From Channallabes apus (lineage: Eukaryota; Chordata; Actinopteri; Siluriformes; Clariidae): a DNA stretch of 64,000 nucleotides. Under the pieces are notes generated by a model. It ran no database searches and had not been told where the DNA came from. It worked only from the letters and a program-made list of their open reading frames with translations. Positions 29,495 to 39,909 of the stretch are shown piece after piece; position 1 is the stretch's first letter, and every line of letters begins with the position of its first letter. The translations under genes were made by a program, and so were the position numbers. The stretch is taken from the NCBI GenBank assembly GCA_030522415.1, contig CM060105.1, positions 11,112,206-11,176,205 on the forward strand, written 5' to 3'.

Positions 29495-29626
29495 ACACAG
29501 GGGAAGCAGCAGGATGAAATAAGGGCTGAGTATTTCTGAGTGTTTACTCACCGAGCCCAGGGCCACCAACATGAAGAGGAGGAAGCACATTAACTTTACA
29601 TCCCTCATCTTCTTCAGCAGCAACAT
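16615..29626 (-). CDS. ccn1: CCN1 (CYR61)-like secreted matricellular protein
   Basis: CCN1 is a secreted, integrin- and heparan-sulfate-binding matrix signal. There are five minus-strand exons: 29626-29552, 24321-24108, 22968-22552, 20194-20010 and 16920-16615. They join in frame at GT-AG sites and give 398 aa. Each exon is one module, as in all CCN genes: signal peptide (1-25, [13 protein letters not shown] core), IGFBP-like (about 29-96, 12 Cys including DGCGCCKVC), VWC (about 101-168, 10 Cys), TSP1 (about 240-285, 6 Cys, [11 protein letters not shown]) and CT cystine knot (about 298-385, 10 Cys). All 38 CCN cysteines are present. [26 protein letters not shown] and the HKFID end favour CCN1 over CCN2. 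The hinge (169-235) is unusually rich in Pro and Tyr. Teleosts carry several CCN1 paralogues, so the exact paralogue is open. Intron 3 holds a Tc1 element. Confidence 0.93.
17106..17123. repeat. Short interstitial telomere-like repeat
   Basis: About three CCCTAA units occur in an intron of the CCN1-like gene. This is too short to mean a chromosome end or a fusion point. Confidence 0.6.
18170..18206. repeat. (TG)n(AG)n microsatellite
   Basis: A run of TG followed by AG lies in the last intron of the CCN1-like gene. A second pure (TG)n tract lies at 18917-18947 in the same intron. Confidence 0.85.
19080..19205 (+). mobile_element. LINE 3' tail fragment
   Basis: It ends in AATTTCCCTCGGGATTAATA followed by AAAGATTTATCTTATCTCAT, the common 3' end of a fish non-LTR retrotransposon family with short terminal repeats. 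No coding part remains. Confidence 0.55.
19290..19640. repeat. Two inverted copies of a common fish repeat
   Basis: A plus-strand copy (19290-19400) contains TTTCCTCCCACAGTCCAAAG. A minus-strand copy (about 19495-19640) contains the complement around GACATGTTCTCC-like and TTTGGATTGTGGGAGGAAAC. They face each other around a 100-base spacer and could form a hairpin. They lie within the last intron of the CCN1-like gene. Confidence 0.65.
19673..19785. repeat. Small palindromic element with internal 10-bp repeats
   Basis: AACCATGGAAAC on the left and GTTTCCATGGTT on the right are inverted. Between them a GTACTAGGT motif is repeated about three times. It may be a tiny MITE. Confidence 0.5.
20536..22117 (-). 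mobile_element. Tc1-like transposon, full length but dead
   Basis: The ends CAGTTGTGTGAAAAACTATT and its inverted copy at 22090-22117 are flanked by TA (20534-20535 and 22118-22119), giving 1582 bp. Inner repeats CCCTGTGTGAAAAAGTAATT (near 20724) and its complement near 21900-21935 show the IR/DR layout of fish Tc1 elements. It has inserted in an (AT)n tract in intron 3 of the CCN1-like gene, in the same orientation as that gene. A transposase pseudogene fills the centre. Confidence 0.92.
20754..21737 (-). pseudogene. Tc1-family transposase, frameshifted and catalytically altered
   Basis: The start at 21737 gives [10 protein letters not shown] and an N-terminal paired-like helix-turn-helix DNA-binding region with GRPTKITPR. 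The reading frame shifts near 21360 and again near 20935, and the trace ends at 20754. The DDE domain shows DNDPKHTSK (second Asp) and [11 protein letters not shown] (Glu), but the first catalytic position reads [11 protein letters not shown], with Asn (21319-21321) where active relatives have Asp. Total length of about 328 codons is close to a normal transposase (about 340). Confidence 0.9.
22120..22160. repeat. (AT)n microsatellite
   Basis: A pure AT run continues on both sides of the Tc1 element (20520-20535 and 22118-22159), so the transposon inserted into it. Another AT run lies at 24718-24745. Confidence 0.9.
23345..23374. repeat. (TG)n microsatellite
   Basis: A TG run in intron 2 of the CCN1-like gene. 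The rest of that intron (22969-24107) shows no recognisable gene or element. Confidence 0.85.
25640..25682. repeat. Solo Tc1-like element end
   Basis: TGTTATGGCTGATCGGTGTT matches the outer end of the Tc1-like family whose larger remnants lie at 43143-43673 and 56690-57830. No partner end was found nearby. It sits in intron 1 of the CCN1-like gene. Confidence 0.4.
26758..27089. mobile_element. Probable hAT-type MITE
   Basis: TTTAGAGCAGTGGTTCTTAA on the left and AAACAGCCCTGCTCTAC on the right form inverted ends with a common TAGAGCAG core. The interior has no coding frame. It lies in intron 1 of the CCN1-like gene. Confidence 0.4.
27862..27904. repeat. (TG)n(CG)n microsatellite
   Basis: A TG run passes into CG at 27892-27902, a purine-pyrimidine alternation that can adopt Z-DNA. 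It is in intron 1 of the CCN1-like gene. Confidence 0.85.
28590..28945. repeat. Minisatellite, unit about 38-41 bp
   Basis: About nine imperfect units carry CATCTTCAGGACTAGAGAAC followed by TATTGGGG. Units vary in length by a few bases and drift at both ends. The tract lies in intron 1 of the CCN1-like gene, about 0.6 kb from exon 1. Confidence 0.85.
29028..29195 (-). mobile_element. tRNA-derived SINE-1, minus strand
   Basis: Read on the minus strand it starts with GGGGTAGCTCAGTGGTTAAG (A-box), has a B-box in CCCAGGTTCAAATCCC, a body with GCCACTGTTGGGCCCTTAAG and a shortened tail ending in ATGTAAATGT. Part of the tail (the GATAAGAGC block) is deleted. Confidence 0.85.
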
Positions 29627-29806
29627 AAAGCCAGGAGAGTGTGTTGAAGGTGTTGTGGAGGAAGTCAGAGACTCACACCAGCGTCCAGGTAAATGATCTC
29701 TTTATTTAATATATATATATAGTAAAATGAAGAAGAACAATCCACACAGTTTATCTCCGTCTCCTGGTCACCTTTAACGGATTTAACGGTTTTTTATTCG
29801 AATCAC

Positions 29807-29870
29807 TTTTATATATGACAGTTGCGCCTTCTGAAGGCGCCCCGCCCACCTCCTGCCGCTGAGCCAATGA
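29807..29870 (-). promoter_or_regulatory. ccn1: Core promoter of the CCN1-like gene
   Basis: On the minus strand TATATAAAA (29815-29807) is preceded by a 17-base near-palindrome GCGCCTTCTGAAGGCGC (plus-strand 29824-29840), a GC box (CCCGCCC, 29841-29847) and a CCAAT box (29864-29868). A start near 29780 would leave a 5' UTR of about 150 bases before the ATG at 29626. I saw no CArG or AP-1 consensus in the nearest few hundred bases. Confidence 0.65.
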
Positions 29871-30237
29871 AAAAACGCGCGTGCTGGGAGACAGTAGGGA
29901 CGAGCTCGCGCTTGGAGGCGTGGCCGTACAGATCAATGCGGTCATTCATAAAAACTCTGATGCGCTACAACACCGGGTCCGCCATGTTTATTTACACACG
30001 AGCGGAGAGAAGGGAAAATCTTACCCCGAGCTTTGAACTCGCTCAGAACTTCCCGCTCTGTGAGAACCTGGATAAACACGCGCAGCTGCCTCCTGGGTGT
30101 GAAGTGTGCCATCAAAAACACACACTTATACATATATACACACACACACCTCTGTGAGGAAGAGCTGGGGGTTAATCAGTAATGCAGGAGACACTGGCGG
30201 GAAATAACCCTGTAAAAAAATAACCGTCATAGCACAC

Positions 30238-30790
30238 ACACCAGACAAACTGCAGAGCCACACACACACACTCAGATACTCACTCATACACACACACACA
30301 CACACTCAGATACACACTACTCACACACACACACACACTCATCCACTCACTCAGATACTCACACACACTCATCCACACACACACACACACTCACTCAGAT
30401 ACACACTACTCACACACACACACACACACTCATCCACTCACTCAGATACTCACACACACTCATCCACACACACACTCACTCAGATACACACTACTCACAC
30501 ACACACACACTCATCCACTCACTCAGATACTCACACACACTCACTCAGATACACACTACTCACACACACACACACTCATCCACTCACTCAGATACTCACA
30601 CACACTCATCCACACACACACACACACACACTCACTCAGATACACACTACTCACACACACACACACTCATCCACTCACTCAGATACTCACACACACTCAT
30701 CCACACACACACACACACTCACTCAGATACACACTACTCACACACACATACACACACTCACTCATCCACACACACTCACTCACTCATTCA
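30238..30790. repeat. CA-rich higher-order minisatellite, unit about 80 bp
   Basis: The array alternates blocks CACTCACTCAGATACACACT, ACTCACACACAC and CATCCACTCACTCAGATACT. The compound unit recurs about seven times with slippage in its (CA) runs. Looser (CACT)n sequence continues to about 31190. Confidence 0.9.
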
Positions 30791-31674
30791 TACACTCTGC
30801 CACTCATACATGCTATTATTCATTCCCCAATTACTCAGTCTCTCACTCACTCACTCACTCTCACACTCACACACTCACACAAACTCTCTCTCTCATTCCG
30901 TTTTCAGCTCCACAGAACTTTATTGGCATAAGGGAAAAATAACACTCTTGACTTCATTGAACATTATAAGCAACATTTATCTGCATACATAAACATCATG
31001 AACATTAATCACTCACACACTCACTTATTCACTCATACCCTCTCTTAGCCCTTTATTCAGGCACTCACCTACTCGTTTATACACTCATCAATTCCCACAC
31101 ACACATTTCCTCTCTCACTCGCTCATAAAACCCCTCACTCTCTCACTCTCTCACTCCCTCATACACTCATTTACTGCCTTATACACTAACGTTCATATTT
31201 TTCCTTTCTTTCACTCATACACTCAACAACACATTTTAACCTCTACATCACCCTACTTCCATTCATAGCCCAGTATGTGTGTTGCTTCTCTCTCAACACA
31301 CACACACACACACCAGTAAAATCTATAATGAGACATAACAGACCTTGCTATTTTCCTTTTCCATTCAGACTCTATTACAGCTACACCAAACCCACTACAC
31401 ACAAACGCACACACACACACAAACACACACACTTATGAACACATTCTGCACGCACATGGGTCATAACCCTGTCGCCTATTGTGCTCCCTAACAGTAACAC
31501 ATCGCAAACTTGTAGCATAGTCAGCGTACGCTCTAGGAGGTGGGGGTAAGATGATGGCGTGAGCAGGAAATGGGTGGGTTTTTATTTCGAAAGAAGAACA
31601 GATCTATCATGTTTTGAATGTCTGCGGCTTTTTACAGAGAAAGAACTAACAAGGAAAGAATGACAGAAATTAAA

Positions 31675-31705
<31 letters not shown>

Positions 31706-31818
31706 GTTAACGTCAGAGAGGGAGCGGGAGAGTGTGTAGGGCAACTGACATAAAACATTATTTAAAAGTACAAAGCTAAGAGACATCATTAAAGTGGTTA
31801 AAGTGCTGCTAGGCAGGT

Positions 31819-31991
31819 GTTGCTAGGCAACCACAGATACACAGAGTGTAAGCTAGGCGAGCTAATGACCAGGTGATGATTTTACCAGCTATCATGTAGC
31901 TATTAGAGACTGTATGCTAGCTAGCTAAATAATATTCTTCTGCAATTAGCTCTGCATCTTTATTTACCTAGCGACAACTTGCCTAGCAACC
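31819..31991. promoter_or_regulatory. Pair of RFX-type X-box palindromes
   Basis: GTTGCTAGGCAACC at 31819-31832 and TTGCCTAGCAACC at 31979-31991 both match the imperfect palindrome bound by RFX factors (GTTGCNNNGCAAC-like). They lie 147 bases apart in a gene-poor stretch. Binding is inferred from the motif only. Confidence 0.45.
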
Positions 31992-32156
31992 GTGTGCTTG
32001 CTAAAGTTAGCCTCATACAGATATGACCGTGTGCTTCAATCTTATTTTTGAATCTTAAAATCGGACTATTTCTGAACTTACTCCTTCTGTCAAAATTGTC
32101 TTTACTTTACTTCATGAGTTTTGACTTCTCCCTGAATAAAGAAATCAAATCTACAA

Positions 32157-32720
32157 ACTAATAACGATCAATCAATTAGGATCTGAGCCAGGAGAGGACC
32201 GTTCCCTAAATTCCTACTACATTTTCTAATCTGTGAAGAAGAATACTGTGATCAATAGTGTCAAAAGCTGCACTGAGGTCGAGTAATACGCACAGTTACA
32301 CAACCCTGATCAGAGGCCAATAGGAGGTCATTTACTACTTTAACGAGTGCTGTTTCTGTGCTGTGATGAGGCCTAAATCCTGACTGATACAGTTCCTGTA
32401 TGCCATTTCTATGTAGATATGAGCATAGCTGCTCCGCTACTATCTTTTCCAGAATCGTAGAGATAAAGGGGAGGTTTGATATTGGCCTGTAATTAGACAG
32501 GTTTCATAATTATCGGTTTAATAACTGCTAATTTAATGGATTTGTGAACATACTGTATCCACTGCTGAGTGCAACATTAATTATTTTCAGCAGGGGTTCT
32601 GTTATTGCTGGTACTATCTGCGTGAGAACATGTGTCGATATAGGATCTAATACACAGTTTGACAATTTTACAATGTTAAGTATACTAACATTGTAATATC
32701 AAGTTGTGCTTTTCTTTGTC
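32157..32720 (-). mobile_element. L2-type LINE ORF2 fragment, minus strand
   Basis: AGGATCTGAGCCAGGAGAGG and TTTTCTAATCTGTGAAGAAG match 62365-62430 in the larger L2 copy. This fragment continues into the neighbouring reverse-transcriptase region, including TGCACTGAGGTCGAGTAATA, which that copy lacks. It is broken by stops and has no intact frame. Confidence 0.75.
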
Positions 32721-32812
32721 ATGACTAACAGACCTCTAGTAAAAATATGTTACCCATAGTACTTTTGTCCTGTTTTTTACACTCACTTTGCCTTTCCATA
32801 TCAGGAACATCA

Positions 32813-33005
32813 GCATTTACATTTACATTTAGCAGATGCTCTTATCCAGAGCGACTTATATTTTTATCTCATTACACATCTGAGCAGTTGAGGGTTAAGG
32901 GCCTTGCTCAAGGGCCCAACAGTGGCAACTTGGTGGTTGTGGGATTTGAACCTGGGATCTTCCGAACCATAGCCCCATGCCTTAACCACTGAGCTACCCC
33001 TGGCC
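32813..33005 (-). mobile_element. tRNA-derived SINE-1, minus strand, near full length
   Basis: Left end is the tail (ACATTTACATTTAGCAGATG, then CTTATCCAGAGCGACTTATA), then the body, and the head GGGGTAGCTCAGTGGTTAAG read from 32999 leftwards. It is very similar to copies at 29028 and 46828, which suggests a fairly young family. Confidence 0.9.
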
Positions 33006-33666
33006 ATTTACCTGAAGTACGTGGGTCAATTACTGAAAACGATTTCTTCCTGAAGCAGGCACTGGACTACACTACACATCCGCCACAACACTTTATGGTC
33101 ACATGTCTAAAATACTCTAGTAAAGTTTCAGGTTTTCACCTGGTCAGATCTGTTATGTTGACTGTGTGGCTCCAGGCTTACAGTCTGCTCATACTGTAGG
33201 TCCTGTGTCATGCTAAATACTTGTCTTTCACCATGCTTATTAATTCTTCTGACAAACGTTCAACTTTAAACAGTGGCAATGTGCAAAGTTAGCAATGACA
33301 GTAGGAGACGTGACCTGGCTAATTTATATTTATATATTGTAATTACAAGTTATTTTATTCTTTATATTTATATATTTTAAAAATAATACTTTAAACTTTG
33401 GATGTAAAAATATGTTAACATTTTGTGATTATTATTATTATTATTATTATTTGTCAGATTATGTATAAGATAATAATGATAAATGCTGGTTGGCGACGCC
33501 CACTGCCACTGCTCAGCCTCATAACTGAAATTAAACTGATATCACAATTACCATCAACTAATAACTTCAATTCTGCCACAGTGATAAATACACCCAGTGT
33601 GTCATGATTTAGCCAGTGATCAGATCATTTTGAACCTGACGTAGAATAAGATTAGGAATAAAACAA

Positions 33667-34070
33667 CATGGGACCCTGAGTGATGCTCGGACTATATCCG
33701 GAGGTCGCAGGTTCGAATCCTGGGTGATGCTGTAGCCTCCCGCAGCCGTGTTGCCTGGAGGGAGCTATTTGGCCGAGCTCTCTCAGGGGGGAGTGATGGG
33801 AGGCACTTAGTGCTTTCACATCAATCGCGACTCTAAACCAATCACAGGCGTCTGTGAGATGGAGGGAGCTTTCCTCCGAGTGTTCTACACCGCCTCCCAA
33901 CAGCGCATGATGCTGACATTATGTGGCTCAGAGAAAAGACGTGATAGTCTTCAGGCCTCACTAACTGCTAGTTGTAGATTTGATGTCAGAATGTGACAAT
34001 GACGGGTGTGAATCGGCTACAACTAAATTAGGGAGAGAACCCCAAGAAAAAAATATATATATATAAGAAG
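33667..34070 (+). mobile_element. tRNA-derived SINE-2, about 400 bp
   Basis: The head carries a B-box (GGTTCGAATCCTGGGTGATG) and the body has ACCAATCACAGGCGTCTGTG and ACGTGATAGTCTTCAGG. The tail AACTAAATTAGGGAGAGAAC is shared with copies at 44926 and 63344. The A-box region is altered here. Confidence 0.8.
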
Positions 34071-34207
34071 AAAACAATATGAATAATGCAAAATGAAATT
34101 TAAATGCAGCTTTTTACTTTCTTTATTTTTTATCTCAATTTCTTAAATTTCTTACATTTTCCATTCTTTTTCTGAGTCTTTCTTTCTTCCACATTCTTCC
34201 TTTCTTT

Positions 34208-34500
34208 ATTTTCAAAAATTCAAATTCAAATTAAATTTGTATTTGTCACGTACACAGTCATACACAGTACGATATGCAGTGAAATGCTTATACGACCGCC
34301 AGTGACCTTAAAAAATAAAAGCTTATACATAAGAAATAGATATGAATAAAAGAAATACGTTAGAAAATAAAATTAACTAGTAAAATATTCTGTACAAATA
34401 AGAACAAAATACGAATATAGCAAATATAGAAATATAAAAGAAGAAAATAGAAATTTGTCCAAATCAGAAATGTAGAAATGACTGGGGTGTGCAAATATGC
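34208..34500 (-). mobile_element. LINE-like 3' end, minus strand
   Basis: It begins with repeated ATTCAA units, then AATTTGTATTTGTCACGTAC and GATATGCAGTGAAATGCTTA, the 3' end of a common fish retroelement in reverse. The adjacent sequence to about 34500 is A-rich and probably part of it. Confidence 0.55.
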
Positions 34501-35765
34501 ATAAAAAGTGACTTCTTAAAGTGTCTTATTTTCTTCTTTCTTTCTTTTTTTTTTCTCATATTTTGACACTTTATCTTTTATCCATTAAAAGATAAAAATA
34601 AAAAAATGTTCTCATTATCCCTCATTATCATTTTCCTTTTTTTCTTTATTTATTTTGCCTTATTTATTTATTTATTTGTTTGTTTCTTTTCTTCATGCAG
34701 TAATGTGCAAAAGACTTGACCCCCCCCCCCCCCTTTTTCTTATTAAATTAAATGCTGTAGATAAATTACAGAAAGGCGAACAAATATCTTACTGTGACAG
34801 GCTGCACTGTGACAAGTGCCTAAATATACCAATTTACAAATCGTTTGTTCAACCTCAGCAGCAACCTCGTTTCCCCTCTCGTCTGCTCCAAGCGCTCAGC
34901 ATTCAGCAGCACCAGCAGCACTAATCACCAGCCTGATCATCTCTCATCAGCTGCACCTGATCTTTGCTGGTTCTTTAAGGTAGATCTTTTTATGCTTCAT
35001 AATGATTCATAGGTCACTGTGTGGTTTAACGAACAAAACCATTCTTCTGATACTGCGCATGTACAGAGACTGGACTGAACACAGAAGAGACGAAAACGTC
35101 TGTCTGGAAGCCTGGGGAACTCTTCCTCAAGTCTGCATTAATGTCACTTTTTCTTTTGCTCCATCAAACCTGACAGCTTCTCCTTTTCCCCCTTTCTCTC
35201 ATTTATCTTTCTTCCTTCCTTCTTTTTTTCTTATATTCTATCACTTTGTTTTTCTCTAAAAGTGCTATTATAATGATTTCTTGTTTTCTCTGTTTGTCTA
35301 TTTGTATCTTTCTTTCTTTTTCTGATATTCTGTCCATTTCCTCATAATTTCTCATTTTCTCTTTCTTTCTTCTATTCTTTTTTTCTTTCTTTCTTTCTTT
35401 CTTTGATATTTTAGTGCTTTTCTCATGATTTCTTGTTTTCTCTGGGTTTTTTTTTGTTGTCTTTTTTCTTGTCTTTCTTCTTTTTTTTTGTTGAAATTTC
35501 TCATCTAATTTGTCACTTTCTCTCTTAACATATCATAAATTATCTAAAAGACAGGTGTGACAATGTGGAGAATTCCGCTGCACCGCTGAATATTTAGGAT
35601 GAATCTCATAATCTTGAAGGATCTGAAAAATCACATCTGGTTTATGTGTGAAAACTGAAAGAGTGAAGTGTGGAGGAAAGATGGAGGGAGGACAAGAGTG
35701 CAAGTTGGTTCAAAAGGAGACACACCTGTTGGACCACTCCTTAGAGCAACACACACTCTCTTAAA

Positions 35766-35797
<32 letters not shown>

Positions 35798-35836
35798 ATG
35801 TCCAGACTGACCATTAGAGCCCTAATGTGTGTTATT

Positions 35837-35881
<45 letters not shown>

Positions 35882-36361
35882 AATAGAGTGTGTGAGATGA
35901 TGGACTGAGCGAATGGGAGGACATTTTGTTCCAAAACAGTGGAAAAACAGACCGTCATACTGAGCAAGAGTAAGCGGAGGGAGGAATTGGGAATTTAGGT
36001 CTCACAGATATTTATAACTTTAAACAGGAACTGCAGTGTTGACTCCCCAAACATTCTCTCCCAGACACACACACACGCACGCATGCACACACACACACAG
36101 GGGCAGTTAACAGGTAATGATTACCTCCAGTTATTTTTGTGATATTTGGTTTAATGGAGGATGAAGTACAGTAGGGAGTAAATCACCGCGTGTTGTGCAG
36201 TTATAGGAAATTAATCAACGTCAGAATGGTGTGGTGAAGCAGAGTTACTGTCTCCAGGCTGAACACGAATTAAAGCAAACACACTGCATTTTATTATTTT
36301 TTTTTTAGAAGAATACTTTCCTTTAAAGTTGTAATTGACTGTGATGGCGTTCGCTGATCTG

Positions 36362-36399
<38 letters not shown>

Positions 36400-37030
36400 T
36401 GTGAAACTGAAACTCTGTTTGTGCAACATGGTGTAAATGCCCTGAACAATCGTTTCACACACACTCCACTCACCCCACACTGCGCCTATGTGTGTCAACC
36501 GGCAATAAATCACACGCTACAAAGAGAGTGTTGGCAAGTCACATCACTAACACACACACACACACATGCACGCATACAGAAGGAGAGAGAAAGAAAGACA
36601 GAAAGAAAGAACACCCCGTCTTCCGCCTGATAAGGCAGATCTGCTCAGCTCTTTGTTTTCTTTGTGTGCTGAGTGAGACTAATGTATCAGTAATACAGGA
36701 GACAGAAACACGAGCTTATCAGCCAGACAGGCAGCTCTAAAACCTGGAGAGAGAGAGAGAGAGAGAGAGAGATCCTAGGATGCACCTGCTCTTTAAACTC
36801 TGTTTTATATGTAAAATTAACCAAGTGTCTTTTCAAGCTCCGTGTGTTTTTCTATCTATCTATCTATGTAGACAATAATTTATCTATTTATCCATCAACT
36901 TATTAGTTTATCTGTAATTCCACCCATTTGTGGAGGATCTCCTTCCATAGTATTATCCCACTATCCAATCATCCATCCATCGATTGACTATAATTTTTCT
37001 ATTTATTCCACAAACCATTTATTAATTTAA
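34500..37030. other. Gene-free region of simple repeats
   Basis: It holds pyrimidine-rich TTTC/TTTATT runs (34520-35480), a C homopolymer at 34720-34733, CA/TG/GA microsatellites at 35765-35790, 35838-35880, 36067-36100, 36364-36398 and 36550-36566, and (GA)n at 36747-36771. No gene is supported. Confidence 0.6.
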
Positions 37031-37032
37031 CC

Positions 37033-37035
<3 letters not shown>

Positions 37036-37076
<41 letters not shown>
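37036..37076. repeat. (CT)n microsatellite
   Basis: A pure CT run of about 40 bases immediately precedes the CATC array. Confidence 0.9.
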
Positions 37077-37078
<2 letters not shown>

Positions 37079-37149
37079 GTTTACATTAATCCATGTAACC
37101 ATTCAATTCTCTTTTGATTTATCCTTTCTTTCATTTATCTATATACTGT

Positions 37150-37715
37150 ATTTATCCATCTAACCATCTATCCATCCATCCATTGATCCAATCGTCCATT
37201 CATCCATCCATCCATCCATCCATCCATCCACCCACATTTTAACCCATAATCCAATTTTCCATCCATCCATCCACCCATGCATATATCCATCCATCCATCC
37301 ATCCATCCATCCATCCACATTTTAACCCATAATCCAATTTTCCATCCATCCATCCACCCATGCATATATCCATCCATCCATCCATCCATCCATCCACCCA
37401 CATTTTAACCCATAATCCAATTTTCCATCCATCCATCCATGCATATATCCATCCATCCATCCATCCATCCACCCACATTTTAACCCATCCATCTTAATTT
37501 TTACCCATAATCCAATTTTCCATCCATCCATGCATATATACATCCATCCATCCATCCATCCATCCATCCATCCATCCACCCACATTTTAACCCATCCATC
37601 TTAATTTTTACCCATAATCCAATTTTCCATCCATCCATGCATATATACATCCATCCATCCATCCATCCATCCATCCACATTTTTACCCATTAATCCAATT
37701 TCCCATCCATCCATC
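37150..37715. repeat. (CATC)n higher-order repeat, unit about 80-110 bp
   Basis: CATC tracts alternate with a spacer ACATTTTAACCCATAATCCA followed by ATTTTCCATCCATCC and ATGCATATA. Six units are visible and the last three add a CATCTTAATTTTTACC block. The open frames ([12 protein letters not shown] strings) are consequences of the tetramer. Confidence 0.9.
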
Positions 37716-38831
37716 CAGTCCAAAGACATGCATTGTAGACTATCATTCCCCAAGTGAGGAGTGTGTGTGGGTTGGCACCCTATCCATGGTGTCTTCTGCC
37801 TTCATTCTGCTGCTTCATTCACTAGCGACAGGCTTCAAACTACTTCATTCACCAAATCTTTTATCTATCCATTGATTCACACAACTTTCCATTTAACCAT
37901 CTATTCATATCTTTCTCTCTCTATCCACTTCTCCTTCCAGCGTTTTATCCATTCATCTTATCTCTTTATCCATCTATCCATTAATTCATTAAACCATTAG
38001 TCTGTCCATACATATGCCGGCTTTTTCTATACATGTGTCTATATATATCAGTCAACCCATCCATCCATTACGCCAGCCATCTAATTAATATAAATCTTCC
38101 AACTATTTATTCATTTACACATTCGCATTGTTGTTTATAAATGTGCGTATCCATCCATCCATTAAGCCAGCCAACCAGTCATTTATCCCTCCATGCTTAT
38201 CCATACATGCAGTGTTTTTAGAACAACAGGTTAGAAGAAAATCCCCATCTACCAGGTACAAGCAGAGGAGGAGGAACTCTGGATCTCCAGCTGTCATCCC
38301 CAGCAGCGTCACGCCATTCCACACCTCCCCACTGCAGTGTCAAGTCTCTCTCATGATGTCACTGGTCGAATACACATTGTGTTAAAGTGCCCAGGAATTT
38401 CCCCTCATTCAGGACTAAGAGTAAACAGTTTCATGATAAAGTGGGATCAGTGTGAGATGATCAGTGTAACCGGTTTTCTTTCCTTAACCTGCTGTATGTT
38501 TGCCTGGGAGGTGGTTGAGCAGTGGGCGAGGAGTGTGTTAGAAAGCTATCATTTGGCCAAAAAATACAATTCTATGGAATTATTAAAAAGGACAGGGAGA
38601 CGAGAAGCTGATGAAAGTTAATTTTGTATATTTTAATTACATACACATAATGTAAAGTAAAATATTTTTGACAAATGTACATTGATTTTGTATGTTTGTT
38701 TCTAAAGTTTTTTTTTTTTTAGAAATGTATGAAAATTCAGTACAAACTAATGTGTGCAGGATTCGCAGGGAGTGAGGAGATGTTTCATGTTGGTCCAATT
38801 CAAGACTCAAACTATAAGTGTACGTAAAATG

Positions 38832-39180
38832 TACAGTGGCGGTCAAAAGTACTGAGACAAAAGTGAACGTCAATGCTTTAACAAATTTGCTCTATTTCTT
38901 TTTCTTAAATAATGACAATCATGCTAATAAGAATAGTTTGTTATTTTAAGAGTGAAATTGCTCTACAGTAAGCAATGTTTAGTCTGAAGTCCTTTATTTT
39001 TCAAAACCTGCTGGATCCGGCTGGACATAAAGACACCTGCAGGGGCACATAGCCAGTTATTTATTAGTTTTCCAGTTAATTAGCAAAACTCTTCAGCCAG
39101 ATAGGTTTGGACTAAATGCTGAAATCACCAGGAAGAACTTAATGGCATATATTGTCTTAATACTTTTAGCCACTTCTGTA
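38832..39180. mobile_element. Tc1/mariner-type MITE, about 345 bp
   Basis: The ends TACAGTGGCGGTCAAAAGTA and, inverted, TACAGAAGTGGCTAAAAGTA lie at TA target sites. The interior is AT-rich with no transposase frame. Confidence 0.7.
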
Positions 39181-39327
39181 TGTAAGCTGTATTTCTATAA
39201 AGCAACAAACTACAATTTGGTCATTTGGTCCTAACAACTGACAGGAGACAAAGGGGCAACCTTCAGTTCGGAGAAAGCCAAAATGTGAAGTTCCTCAAGT
39301 GACCACCAGGAGCCAATCCTCATAAGC

Positions 39328-39908
39328 CTCGTTTACACTGCAGGTCTCGATGCTCAATTCTGATTTGTTGCCTATATCTGTTTTTTTTTGACCGTCTGTT
39401 TACACGTTATTTCAAATATGACTCATATCCGATACAAGTGTTTACACTTACCATACCACCTAAAACATCGCGCATACTTAAAGGGAGGTTATTGCGCTAC
39501 AAACTAGCCAAGACAGGCAAAGGTGAAATTTGCTTAACGCTCTGCGATATATGCAAAGTTCGCAAAACGTCACCATGGTTTTAAAGCGGAGGAGGAGGGC
39601 CTGCGCATATGCTTCATTCACCAGATACTGATTTCTTAATGTCATTTAGCCCAAATAAGCATTAACACAATGTGGGGGCGGGGGGGATTTTCCTTGTCTG
39701 TTTACACGACAATCACATTAGAACATATCTGATTTATATCTGATTTATTTCCACATATGAAGGAGGCCTGAAACCGACCTCGAATTATCGGAATGCATGC
39801 GTTTTTTTTTCCTGTTTACACGGACATAGAACATATCCGATATGTGTCACATCTGAGCAAAAAATCGGAATTGGGTCACATTCACCTGGCAGTGTAAACG
39901 TAGCTATA
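39328..39908. mobile_element. Palindromic hAT-like MITE
   Basis: CTCGTTTACACTGCAGGTCT on the left and GGCAGTGTAAACGTAGCT on the right are inverted. Subterminal TTTACACG and ATATCCGAT motifs are repeated in both orientations (39400-39450, 39700-39730, 39810-39860). No coding capacity. Confidence 0.6.
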
Positions 39909-39909
39909 G

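Noticed and set aside
37168..37585. Minus-strand frames with WMDGWMDG repeats
   Set aside because: Direct translation of the CATC tetramer array. The same pattern appears in several frames.
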